DNA of 54,202 bases, taken from assembly GCF_000275725.1 (NCBI RefSeq), contig NZ_AJTS01000033.1, positions 1 to 54,202 on the forward strand. Reading direction: 5' to 3'. Origin of the DNA: Vreelandella stevensii S18214. Lineage in GTDB: Bacteria > Pseudomonadota > Gammaproteobacteria > Pseudomonadales > Halomonadaceae. Both the position numbers and the translations under genes were made by a program. The notes under the pieces were generated by a model. That model had not been told where the DNA came from, did not search any database, and saw only the letters and a list, made by a program, of their open reading frames with translations. Positions within the stretch are counted from its first letter, which is position 1; every line of letters starts with the position of its first letter. Below are positions 39,908 through 48,439 of the stretch, piece after piece.

Positions 39908-40555
39908 CTACTGAAGATAGGACTGTTCGAAACGACCATTCAGCTGAGCAAGATTGGTCGGCTCCAGCGCCCGGCGAGACTGCCAGTAGTAACGCTGCCA
40001 GTAGCTGTTATCCAGGCTCGAGATGATCACCCCTTGCGAGGTGGAAGCATGCAGGAAGTAGCCGTCACCAACGTAGATCCCGACATGGTTGTAGCGTCCT
40101 GGGGGGCGGAAGAAGACCAGATCGCCCGCCTGCAGCTCCTGGCGGTCGATCGAGCGTCCCTCATGCACCTGATCCTGGGTGGAGCGCGGAAGCTCCATAT
40201 TGAACGTATCGCGGAAAACATGTCTAACCAGTGCAGAGCAGTCGATTCCCCTTTCGGTGGTTCCCCCTACTCGGTAAGGAGTGCCGGCCCAGCGCTGGTG
40301 CTGTTCGAGAAGGGCCTGGCGAATTACCGTAGGTGGTGGGGTCTGCATGCTGCGCAATTGCGCCATGATCGGATCGGCTGGCGACATTTGCGGCGTGGCG
40401 CCGTTCATGCCGGGCAGCACCATCGAGAAATAATCCTCGGGGGGCTCCATATCCTGACTTCCACCGGAGCCTGCACAACCAGCCAACAATGCTACGAAGA
40501 CACAAACACTTACAACACGGACAGCGGTCACAGCGGGGTGTGGCAACGCAACCAT
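39908..40555 (-). CDS. NlpC/P60 family lipoprotein, probable murein endopeptidase (MepS/Spr-like)
   Basis: 215 residues. Lipobox LLAGC with Cys27; +2 is Ala, so outer-membrane location is expected. A Pro/Met-rich spacer (about 30-75) precedes the NlpC/P60 domain: catalytic Cys106 in GIDCSALV, His157 in RYNHVGIYVGDGYF and His169 in LHAS. E. coli MepS cleaves D-Ala-mDAP cross-links to allow wall growth. The start is ATG 40555 with GAGG 8 bases upstream. It shares direction with the 821-residue gene upstream, about 106 bases apart. Confidence 0.88.
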   Translation of the reverse strand: MVALPHPAVTAVRVVSVCVFVALLAGCAGSGGSQDMEPPEDYFSMVLPGMNGATPQMSPADPIMAQLRSMQTPPPTVIRQALLEQHQRWAGTPYRVGGTTERGIDCSALVRHVFRDTFNMELPRSTQDQVHEGRSIDRQELQAGDLVFFRPPGRYNHVGIYVGDGYFLHASTSQGVIISSLDNSYWQRYYWQSRRALEPTNLAQLNGRFEQSYLQ

Positions 40556-40661
40556 GCGATCAACCTCGTAAAAAATGTATAGGAAAAAGTAAACCGAGCA
40601 TGAGAAAGCTCATGGACACAAACACTGGACTATAAGCCACTTGTCCCATGTTTGGCGAGCC

Positions 40662-43127
40662 TCAATGCAAAATACGCTGATCTCCCGGTAGCGTATCGAT
40701 ATGTAGCGGCGCAAAATGGCGCGGTTTGTTGCCCGGAAAATCCAGACTGGCCCAGGGCCCCGCCAGAATGGGCGCGCCACACAGCCAGGCCACCAGCGCT
40801 TGGCGAAAGCCCGCCAGAAAGCTTTCTCGCTCGGGGGTTTCCCCCATGAAGAACGAGAATCCGGCGTACATCCCCGCCGCATACTCTTGCCAACCGGCGT
40901 AATGGTCTGCGGCCAACTGATAGGCGCGGTCCAGCACGTCGGCAAAGGCCTGCTTGTCCAGCCAGCCTAACTGCCGGGCAGCAATGGCCAGGTCCACGAG
41001 CTGAGCAATATCCCACGCGGCCATGTCGACGTCGTTACAGCCGTCCTCGTTGGCACTCACTCGGCGCAACCGTAGCAGATGGTGGCGCTCCTCTTCGCCG
41101 CAGTCGCCCGATTCGAGAATGGCGATTTCTGCCGCCAGCCGCTCCGGGTTCAACGTGTAGGGCGCGTAATTGATCTGGTACTCCTGACGGTCCCCGGCTT
41201 CCAGCATGAAGCTGAGGAACTCTTGCATGTCGTCGGCGCTTGTCAGGTGGTAGTGGCTTTCGACCCACTCGCGAATATCCGCACATTCGCGCGGGCTCTC
41301 CAGCTGTGGCTCGCTCCATACGGCGCTATTCAATGGCCCCACCAGAGACATCGCCGTAAAGTGGCTCAGCGTAGGCCGCTCACCCGGCTCACACCAAGCG
41401 TCTGGCTGCCAGTTCAGCCAGTGAAACAGGCTGCCGGGATCCTCCAGGTGCCAGGCAATTTCACTGATCAAGGAGTCGTGCTCGGGCTCCGGCAGGCAGC
41501 TTTCCCAGGCAAACCATGCTTCCAGCAAGCGTTTGGGCGAGGCATAGAAACGGCACAGGCAGCTGCGCAACGCGCTGGCATGCTCCATGAGCGGTTCGCG
41601 CTCGAACAGCCCACTGTCCAGCGCCATGTGGAGATAGAACGCGAACTTCTCGGCCATGTGAATGGTAGCGGCGTGTCGGCTGACGCCTTTCACCGCATTG
41701 CGCTGCTTCAGCTCGTCGGGGGTAGGCTGGCCGAAATGCGTCTGCGAAGGCGGCATCACCCCATGGACGGCATCCGCCGCCAGCTGATTCAGGTGGTGTG
41801 CCTGAGCGGGCAACCAGTAGCGCGCCAGCACTTGATGCCCTTCGTCGGCATGCAGCCCCAACGACTCTTGCACATACACCGCTGCGTCGGTGCGGCGCTG
41901 CTCGCTGATCGGTGCCGCAGGGTTCAGTTGGCGCAGCATCACATCGGGTTCACGCACCCCTGCCAGCGCCAGCAGCCAATGATGAGGGGTATTGCGCCAG
42001 CGGCGGATGCGCTGACGTGAAGCGTCGCGGGTGGCATCGTCCAGCAGGGCGCTGGGCGCCTGTTTCCATGGGCTGAACGGGGCGTGCATCAACAGCTTGT
42101 GGCGTGGCGAAGGCGTCATGCCCCGGCGATCGACGCCCTCGAACAGGCTCTGACCACGCAGGTAAGCCTTCAGCATGGCATGCCAGTCATGGTAACGACG
42201 GCCAATCAGGTCAGCCGCATGGGCCGCCAGGTCGTCTGCTTCGGCCTGGCTCAGCCAGCCGCTGCAAACGCCCGCCCAGGCCAGTTCGACCAGCCGCAGC
42301 CAGTCCCAGGCCGCCCACTCCAGGGGCTCCCCCTGATGTACGAAGGTAGTCAGTACGGGCGCATGGGCAGACTCCTGCTCGACACCGCGCTGCCACTCCT
42401 GACGCTGGGCATAATCCATGCTCAACAGCTCTTGGGCTTCGATGTCCCAGCGCTGACGCTCGCCCTGAGCGCTCAGCCATAGCATCACTTCAAGCAGTTG
42501 CTCGCGGTCGTAGACCTGCCAGACGCGCTCCATCCAGGCGCGGGCCTCGGGCCAGTCGGCGGCGCTGGCGGGATGGCAGATCACCGGCCGGAACAGGGCG
42601 CCCAGCCGCCAGGGCCGCGCCTCAGGCGCATCGGGCCACAGCGAGGCGGGCAGCGCCAGCTTAGCCAAAGCCGCCTCCAGCGCAGGCCAGGTGATGCCCT
42701 CACCGTCGCTTTCAAGGTCGGCCAGCGCCTGGCAGGCGTCGATGAATCGGTCATCGGCGCCGGTTTCCCAGCCCTTGGCCCCCATGGCCCGGCGCAGGTC
42801 GGCCAGCCAGCCGCGCAGGTCGCCGTAATCCGTGGTGATACGCCGCGCAACGTGATGCGCCCAGCGCTGAGCCTGATCCGGTGCCAGCCAGCCAGCGGCG
42901 CCACCCAGTGCGGCCCACTCGAGGGCGCTCAGCAGTCGGTCTGCGTGACCGGCAGGCGCGCCCAGTGCAAAAAACAGCTGATCCGCCAACGTCCCGCGGT
43001 CCGTGATGCCCAGCTGCAGCAGGCGTTGCTCGGCCGCCACTGCATCTACCGCCAAGGGGTGCGGTGTGAAAGCCCAATCACACAGCACCAGCTGTTGAGC
43101 CCACCAGGCATTTAGTGCATCGGCCAA
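40662..43127 (-). CDS. Large protein with three DUF1266-like units, function unknown
   Basis: 821 residues, soluble-looking, Trp- and Ala-rich; no signal peptide or membrane segment. Three segments share a pattern of a Trp-containing helix and a GxR-type turn, then WD-type ELxxxGWL and YxxWxxxLxxYxxG: about 1-120, 200-331 (with EWAAWDWLRLVELAWAGVCS and RYHDWHAMLKAYLRGQSLF) and 612-762 (with DMAAWDIAQLVDLAIAARQL and HYAGWQEYAAGMYAGFSFF). The pattern resembles DUF1266 proteins such as E. coli YbeU/YbeR, recalled rather than searched. Residues 340-610 are unrelated. TTG start at 43127 after GAGGTG. No function can be assigned. Confidence 0.75.
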   Translation of the reverse strand: MADALNAWWAQQLVLCDWAFTPHPLAVDAVAAEQRLLQLGITDRGTLADQLFFALGAPAGHADRLLSALEWAALGGAAGWLAPDQAQRWAHHVARRITTDYGDLRGWLADLRRAMGAKGWETGADDRFIDACQALADLESDGEGITWPALEAALAKLALPASLWPDAPEARPWRLGALFRPVICHPASAADWPEARAWMERVWQVYDREQLLEVMLWLSAQGERQRWDIEAQELLSMDYAQRQEWQRGVEQESAHAPVLTTFVHQGEPLEWAAWDWLRLVELAWAGVCSGWLSQAEADDLAAHAADLIGRRYHDWHAMLKAYLRGQSLFEGVDRRGMTPSPRHKLLMHAPFSPWKQAPSALLDDATRDASRQRIRRWRNTPHHWLLALAGVREPDVMLRQLNPAAPISEQRRTDAAVYVQESLGLHADEGHQVLARYWLPAQAHHLNQLAADAVHGVMPPSQTHFGQPTPDELKQRNAVKGVSRHAATIHMAEKFAFYLHMALDSGLFEREPLMEHASALRSCLCRFYASPKRLLEAWFAWESCLPEPEHDSLISEIAWHLEDPGSLFHWLNWQPDAWCEPGERPTLSHFTAMSLVGPLNSAVWSEPQLESPRECADIREWVESHYHLTSADDMQEFLSFMLEAGDRQEYQINYAPYTLNPERLAAEIAILESGDCGEEERHHLLRLRRVSANEDGCNDVDMAAWDIAQLVDLAIAARQLGWLDKQAFADVLDRAYQLAADHYAGWQEYAAGMYAGFSFFMGETPERESFLAGFRQALVAWLCGAPILAGPWASLDFPGNKPRHFAPLHIDTLPGDQRILH

Positions 43128-43240
43128 AAGACACCTCGAAGAAACAGAAAGCGATCCATGAAAGCAATACCGCGCGGAGGCAGGGCTGCCAAAAGCGCCA
43201 TAGTGTAACGGAAACTAACGCCAAGACCGATAGCCCGCGC

Positions 43241-43277
43241 ACAAAACAACGCTGCCCGGCACAAGGGCCGGGCAGCG
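43241..43277 (-). terminator. Intrinsic terminator of the GlsB-like gene
   Basis: Perfect 11-bp stem CGCTGCCCGGC/GCCGGGCAGCG (43250-43260 with 43267-43277), a 6-base loop, then TTGTTTTGT on the minus strand. Confidence 0.85.
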
Positions 43278-43299
43278 TAGGGAACAGCCGAGAGAAGCG

Positions 43300-43542
43300 C
43301 TAAGCGCTTTTGACTTTACTGATGACCCACAACAACACCACGGCCCCCACGGTCGCCGTCACCAGCGAACCAATGAAACCGCCCGCCTGAAGGCCCAGAA
43401 GACTGAACAAGAAGCCCCCGACCAAGGCGCCAATGATACCTACCCCGATATTGCCCAGCACGCCAAAACCGCCGCCGCGCATGATGTTGCCAGCAATCCA
43501 GCCAGCCAAACCACCAATGATCAACCACGCAATAAAGCCCAT
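43300..43542 (-). CDS. GlsB/YeaQ/YmgE family stress-response membrane protein
   Basis: 80-residue, very Gly-rich, three-helix inner-membrane protein. The opening GFIAWLIIGGLAGWIAGNIMRGGGFG and the middle IGVGIIGALVGGFLF are diagnostic of the transglycosylase-associated family (E. coli YeaQ/YmgE), often general-stress-induced. AAGGAGG precedes the ATG. Monocistronic with its own terminator; divergent from yeaD. Confidence 0.92.
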   Translation of the reverse strand: MGFIAWLIIGGLAGWIAGNIMRGGGFGVLGNIGVGIIGALVGGFLFSLLGLQAGGFIGSLVTATVGAVVLLWVISKVKSA

Positions 43543-43671
43543 ACATCCTCCTTGGTTTTACCTAGCCTGGGGTTTTAACTTTCGCTTATGGTTGTTCTAC
43601 CATAGCACACAGCGCCAGGGTGCTGCCCATTTGTTGCCTTTACTCACAAGGCCTTCTTACAAGGACTTCCC

Positions 43672-44541
43672 ATGATTCCCGACTCCCTCACACAGCTGCT
43701 TGCCGATGTCGATGGCCACCAACCGGCTACCTGGCAAGGGCGCGACGTCGCGCTGTTCAACATGGACTGGGGCAGCATGGTGATCAGCCTGCAGGGTGCC
43801 CAGGTGCTGCACTTTCAACCGCGCAACGAGCAGCCCTGGCTATGGGTGACGCCCACGCCTCAGGCGATGCCGGGAGCGATTCGTGGCGGCATCCCACTGT
43901 GCTGGCCCTGGTTTGCCGACGAGCGTTATGCCGACGAAAGCCCCGAGCGTAACGGCCCCTTTCACGGTCTGGCTCGCCACGCCCAGTGGCGCCTGGACGC
44001 TGTGGACGATCATGCGGAAGGCATCGAGGTGCACCTGTCACCCACCCAGCCCCTGCACAGCCAACTGACCGCTCGGCTGGTGGTTCAAGCCAACGCCCAG
44101 CGCCTCAATGTCGAGCTGATCACCGAAAACATCGGCGAGGCGCCGGTCAAGACCAGTGGCGCACTGCATACCTACCTGGCTGTCGATGACGTGCATCAGT
44201 GCCGCCTGGAAGGGCTTTCCGGCGCCCGTTACCTGGACAAGCTGCGCGACTTCAGCGAAGCACAGCAGCAAGGCACGCTGGCCATCCGGGGCGCTGTCGA
44301 CCGCATCTACCACACCAACGAAGCCGTCCTGCTCAACGACGGTGTACGCGCTCTGCGCATCGCCAAGCAGTCTAGCGACTCGACGGTGGTATGGCATCCC
44401 GACAGCGACCTGCCCAGCGACACCCCCGCCGAGGCGGGCCGCCATTTCGTCTGCGTAGAGGCGGCCAATACGCGCCTGGACCCCGTATGGCTGGTGCCCG
44501 GCGCCCAGCACCTGCTGGGTACGACATTAAGTCGCGGTTAA
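43672..44541 (+). CDS. yeaD: D-hexose-6-phosphate mutarotase YeaD
   Basis: Aldose-1-epimerase-like enzyme that interconverts alpha and beta anomers of glucose-6-phosphate and related sugars. 289 residues (E. coli 294). Motifs: GAQVLHFQP, RGGIPLCWPWFA, FHGLARHAQWRL with His98 and His103, and the C-terminal FVCVEAANTRLDPVWL carrying the expected acidic catalytic residue. AAGGA precedes the ATG. It is not adjacent to the gts genes but serves the same sugar metabolism. Confidence 0.9.
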   Translation: MIPDSLTQLLADVDGHQPATWQGRDVALFNMDWGSMVISLQGAQVLHFQPRNEQPWLWVTPTPQAMPGAIRGGIPLCWPWFADERYADESPERNGPFHGLARHAQWRLDAVDDHAEGIEVHLSPTQPLHSQLTARLVVQANAQRLNVELITENIGEAPVKTSGALHTYLAVDDVHQCRLEGLSGARYLDKLRDFSEAQQQGTLAIRGAVDRIYHTNEAVLLNDGVRALRIAKQSSDSTVVWHPDSDLPSDTPAEAGRHFVCVEAANTRLDPVWLVPGAQHLLGTTLSRG

Positions 44542-44601
44542 TGCTGGATTCATCCAGCCCTTGGTAAGGTAGGCCTGTCTGCCAACGAGTAAGGAGCTAC
44601 T

Positions 44602-44793
44602 ATGAACCCTCAAGATATGCTTGAGGCCGCGACCATCGCGTTCAATCTTGTGGGTATGGTGGTGTGTATCGTGGGGCTGACGCTGGCACAAAAAATGTCG
44701 CGCAAGTGGCCAGGCTATGTGATTGCCGTCATCGGCTTTCAGATTGCCACGATGCCGATGTTCTATCAGCTGACGCTGATGCTACGCTACTGA
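44602..44793 (+). CDS. Small two-helix membrane protein of unknown function
   Basis: 63 residues with an excellent TAAGGAG Shine-Dalgarno and ATG. Two hydrophobic segments (IAFNLVGMVVCIVGLTLA and GYVIAVIGFQIATMPMFY) are joined by a basic loop (QKMSRKWP), which predicts an N-out/C-out hairpin by the positive-inside rule. Not recognised. It lies 46 bases before ycjX and could be cotranscribed with it. Confidence 0.7.
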   Translation: MNPQDMLEAATIAFNLVGMVVCIVGLTLAQKMSRKWPGYVIAVIGFQIATMPMFYQLTLMLRY

Positions 44794-44839
44794 TGCCGCC
44801 CTGCCCTGCTTCCCATGCCCTGCCTGCGAGAGAGTCGTT

Positions 44840-46228
44840 ATGCGCCAGCCGTTGAGTCGTGAACTAGGCAACCTGTTGGAACGCAGCCGGGATCGCCAGC
44901 TGCGGCTGGCCGTCACCGGCCTTTCCCAGGCGGGCAAGACGGCCTTTCTGACCTCGCTGGTCAATCAGTTACGCCACGCAGGCGTGGAAGCACAGCTTGA
45001 CTTGCTGCCCGTCGCCCGGGAAGGCAGGCTGCTGGGCGCCCAGCGGCTGAGCCAGCCTGACCTGGGCGTGCCGCGCTTCCCCTACGACCCGGGCATGAGC
45101 GCGCTGAACGACACCCCGCCGCGCTGGCCTGAGCCGACCCGAGGCATCAGTGAGCTGCGCCTGCAGCTGCGTTATCGCCCTGCAAGGCCGGGCTGGCTCA
45201 CCCCCGAGATCGCCCACCTGACCCTGGACCTGTTCGATTATCCCGGCGAGTGGCTGCTCGATCTTCCCCTGCTGCAGCATGACTTTTACAGCTGGAGCCA
45301 GCAGCAGACCCAGCATCTGGGGCCGCACCGCCGGGCGCTGTTCAGTGAGTGGCTAGCTGAGGCCGAACAGCTGGACCCCAGCGCCGAGGCGGATGAAGCG
45401 CACCTGGCACGCCTAGCGGAGGCCTATGCGCTGGGGCTGCGTCGCGCGAAGCAGGCGGGCTTTTCCGACCTGCAGCCGGGCCGCTTCCTGCTGCCGGGCG
45501 AGCTAGACGGCGCGCCGGTGCTGCAGTTCTTTCCCTTGCCTGGACTGGAGGCTCCCCAGGAGCGCCTCGACGCGCTTCCGGCCACGAGCCTCTACGCCAC
45601 GCTGGCATCGCGCTTTCGTTACTATCAGCAGCAAGTGGTACGGCCCTTCTATCGCGACCACTTCCGGCGCTTTGACCGACAGATCGTGCTGGTGGATGTG
45701 CTCGGCGCGCTCAACGCGGGGCCGGAGCGTTTCGAGGACCTTTCCAAAGCGCTGCATCAGCTGATGCAGAGCTTCGATTACGGCAAGCGCAGCCTGTTGA
45801 CCCGGCTGTTTGCGCCCAAAATCGACCGGCTGGCGATTGCCGCCACCAAAGCCGACCATGTCACCCCCGACCAGCACCCCCATGTGGTGACCCTGCTGGA
45901 AGCGCTGCTGGCGGAGCCGCTCAAGGACCTGCGCTACGCGGACATTCCCGTCAAAGCGCTGTCGCTGGCCGCCATCCGCGCCACCGAGGCCCGGGAAGTG
46001 CTCCACGACGGCCAGCGCAGCCCGGCCCTCAAAGGCACCACCCTGGAAGGCGAAGAGGTGCTGGTCTACCCAGGCGACGTGCCCAGCCGCTTGCCCAGGG
46101 CCGATTTCTGGCAGCAGCAGGGGTTCGATTTCCCGAGTTTCCGCCCGATGCCCGCCAACGGCGAGGCGCTGCCCCACATCCGTATGGACGCCGCGATCGA
46201 CTGGCTGATTGGAGATAAACTGTCATGA
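44840..46228 (+). CDS. ycjX: YcjX family GTP/ATP-binding protein
   Basis: 462 residues (E. coli YcjX 465). P-loop GLSQAGKT (27-34) and family stretches FPYDPGMSALNDTPPRWPEPTRG, LDLFDYPGEWLLDLPLL, QIVLVDVLGALNAGPERFEDLSKAL and IAATKADHVTP. In E. coli ycjX-ycjF are in the phage-shock regulon (psp); no pspA gene or sigma54 site was found here. Molecular role unknown. It overlaps ycjF by 4 bases (ATGA). Confidence 0.93.
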   Translation: MRQPLSRELGNLLERSRDRQLRLAVTGLSQAGKTAFLTSLVNQLRHAGVEAQLDLLPVAREGRLLGAQRLSQPDLGVPRFPYDPGMSALNDTPPRWPEPTRGISELRLQLRYRPARPGWLTPEIAHLTLDLFDYPGEWLLDLPLLQHDFYSWSQQQTQHLGPHRRALFSEWLAEAEQLDPSAEADEAHLARLAEAYALGLRRAKQAGFSDLQPGRFLLPGELDGAPVLQFFPLPGLEAPQERLDALPATSLYATLASRFRYYQQQVVRPFYRDHFRRFDRQIVLVDVLGALNAGPERFEDLSKALHQLMQSFDYGKRSLLTRLFAPKIDRLAIAATKADHVTPDQHPHVVTLLEALLAEPLKDLRYADIPVKALSLAAIRATEAREVLHDGQRSPALKGTTLEGEEVLVYPGDVPSRLPRADFWQQQGFDFPSFRPMPANGEALPHIRMDAAIDWLIGDKLS

Positions 46229-47265
46229 GCAACCCTCAGCCCCGCCGCGACTTTCATAGCGAAGCGCCCCCCGAGCCCGCCGCAGAGACCCTGCGCCAGC
46301 ACGAGCGCTTTGCCGCCACGGACACCCACCAGCCGCTGGCCACCCAGGCCGAGCTGAAAGCCCTGCCGGAAGAAACCCTGGGCGCTCCCCGCAAGCGCCG
46401 CTGGGGGCTGATGTTTGCGCTGGCAGGCGGTGCCACGCTGGGCACCGTGGAACTGGTCACCGGCATCCCCGATGCGCTCGCGCAGTCCCAGTGGCTTACC
46501 ATGGCCTGGCAGCTCTTCGGTATCAGCCTGATTGGCCTGGGCAGTGTCTCGCTGCTGAAGGAGATTGGCCGTCTGGGGCGGCTCAAGCGCCATGACCGGC
46601 TGCGGGCCAACCTGGCCGAACTGCCCCAGCGCTCCGGCAAACAGGCGTTGGCCATGGCCGAACAGCTTCGCCAGCAGCTGAAGCTCGGCAACGACGACCC
46701 CCATTGGCTAGCCTTTCAGCGCGCCTGCCAGCCCCACCATAGCGGGGAAGAGATCCATACGCTGCTGCGCTACCACCTGTTGGCCCCTCGAGACCGGGAA
46801 GCCCAGCGTTTGATTACCCGCATGTCGGGTGAAACCGCCATCATGGTGGCAGTCAGCCCGCTGACACTGGTGGATATGGCCCTGGTGGCCTGGCGCAGCC
46901 TGGCCATGGTAGACAGGCTCAGCCGCCTGTACGGGCTGGAGCTCGGCTACGCCAGCCGCCTACGGCTGTTTCGCCATGTGTTGCACAACATGGCCTTTGC
47001 CGGGGCCAGCGAACTGGCCACCGATGCCAGCGTCAACATGCTCTCGCTGGATTTGGCAGGGCGCTTGTCGGCACGTGCAGGCCAGGGGCTGGCCACGGGG
47101 CTGCTGAGCGCCCGTCTGGGGCTACGCGCCCAGCGCCTGTGTCGGCCGGTGGCTTTCAGCCCGGAAGAGCAGCCGCGGCTGGCCGACCTGCGCCAGGATC
47201 TCTGGCGACAGCTCAAACGGCTGGACAAGGAGCCCGCCCCTGCCGCCACGCGGCACAAGGAGTAG
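46225..47265 (+). CDS. ycjF: YcjF family inner-membrane protein (DUF697)
   Basis: 346 residues (E. coli YcjF 353). An acidic N-terminus (about 1-50) leads to two hydrophobic segments (about 55-115, RRWGLMFALAGGATLGTVELV and WQLFGISLIGLGSVSLL). The C-terminal DUF697 region includes TRMSGETAIMVAVSPLTLVDMALVAWRSLAMVDRLSRLYGLELGY. It always pairs with ycjX. The downstream gene gtsD converges 33 bases away, with no convincing terminator between them. Confidence 0.92.
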   Translation: MSNPQPRRDFHSEAPPEPAAETLRQHERFAATDTHQPLATQAELKALPEETLGAPRKRRWGLMFALAGGATLGTVELVTGIPDALAQSQWLTMAWQLFGISLIGLGSVSLLKEIGRLGRLKRHDRLRANLAELPQRSGKQALAMAEQLRQQLKLGNDDPHWLAFQRACQPHHSGEEIHTLLRYHLLAPRDREAQRLITRMSGETAIMVAVSPLTLVDMALVAWRSLAMVDRLSRLYGLELGYASRLRLFRHVLHNMAFAGASELATDASVNMLSLDLAGRLSARAGQGLATGLLSARLGLRAQRLCRPVAFSPEEQPRLADLRQDLWRQLKRLDKEPAPAATRHKE

Positions 47266-47298
47266 GAGTAAGCCTGTCACAGCGCGTCAGGCAGCGGT

Positions 47299-48420
47299 TC
47301 AGGCCAGCCGCTGCTCGGTGTCGGCATCGAACAGTACCGCCCGGGACATATCCACCCGCAGTGCCAAACGCTCGCCGGGTGCGACCGGGCATTTGGGGCC
47401 GACCCGCACGGTGATCTCCTGCTCGCCCAACGGCAGGCGCAGCAGAATGTCTGCCCCGGTAGGTTCTACCACGCTCACCGTGGCCTCCAGCAGGGTGCCT
47501 TCCGCCTGCTCGGCAAGCCGCAAGTCCTCTTCGCTGAAATGCTCCGGGCGCAGGCCCAGAATGACCGATTTCTCCAGCCGCTCGACCAGCTCTGGCGAAT
47601 GGCGAGAGGCAGGCCACGGCAGCAGCAGATCAGCCTCCCCCGGCGTGGCAATGCGCAGGGCGTAACCCTCCCCAGCCGCCACCAGCGTGGCACGGATGAA
47701 GTTCATCGACGGCGAGCCCATGAAGCCCGCCACGAACATGTCCACGGGGTTGTTATAGACCTCGTCGGGGCTACCCAACTGCAAGATATGCCCATCGCGC
47801 ATCACCGCGATGCAGTCGGCCAGGGTCATGGCCTCTACCTGGTCGTGGGTGACGTACACGATGGTGGTGCCCAAGCGCTGGTGCAGCTTCTTGATCTCGG
47901 TCCGCATGTCTACCCGCAGCTTGGCGTCCAGGTTCGAGAGCGGCTCGTCGAACAGGTAGACCTTGGGCTCTCGCGCCAGCGCGCGCCCCATGGCCACCCG
48001 CTGGCGTTGGCCACCGGACAGCTGAGCGGGCTTGCGATCCAGCAGGTGGGAAATCTGCAGCAGGTCGGCCACCCGCTCCACGGCGGCTTCCCGTTCGGCC
48101 TTGGGCACCTTGCGCATCTCCAGGCCAAAGCTGATGTTCTGGCGCACGGTCATGCTGGGGTAGAGGGCGTAGGATTGGAACACCATGGCAATATCGCGCT
48201 CGGCGGGGGTCCGCCAGGTGACGTCCTCGCCGTCGATATAGATATTGCCGCTGGTGACGGGTTCGAGCCCGGCAATGGCGTTCATCAGGGTGGATTTACC
48301 ACACCCGGACGGCCCCACCAGAATCAAAAACTCGCCGGAGTCGATGGAGATGCTGACATCCTTCAGCACCCGTTCGCTGCCAAACTCTTTGCGTACGTTG
48401 TGAATTTCTAACGCTGCCAT
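47299..48420 (-). CDS. gtsD: Glucose ABC transporter ATPase GtsD (MalK/UgpC family)
   Basis: 373 residues from the ATG at 48420 (AGGA 8 bases upstream; a TTG six bases further up is in frame but less likely). Walker A GPSGCGKST (36-44), LSGGQ (134-138), DEPLSNLDAKLR and the H-loop YVTHDQVEAMTLAD. A C-terminal TOBE/OB domain (about 240-373, ILGLRPEHF) marks the sugar-importing MalK type. Last gene of gtsABCD; glucose specificity rests on the close match of gtsA to the Pseudomonas glucose-binding protein and on the gltR-gtrS neighbours. Confidence 0.93.
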   Translation of the reverse strand: MAALEIHNVRKEFGSERVLKDVSISIDSGEFLILVGPSGCGKSTLMNAIAGLEPVTSGNIYIDGEDVTWRTPAERDIAMVFQSYALYPSMTVRQNISFGLEMRKVPKAEREAAVERVADLLQISHLLDRKPAQLSGGQRQRVAMGRALAREPKVYLFDEPLSNLDAKLRVDMRTEIKKLHQRLGTTIVYVTHDQVEAMTLADCIAVMRDGHILQLGSPDEVYNNPVDMFVAGFMGSPSMNFIRATLVAAGEGYALRIATPGEADLLLPWPASRHSPELVERLEKSVILGLRPEHFSEEDLRLAEQAEGTLLEATVSVVEPTGADILLRLPLGEQEITVRVGPKCPVAPGERLALRVDMSRAVLFDADTEQRLA

Positions 48421-48439
48421 GATCAAAATCCTATTGTTA

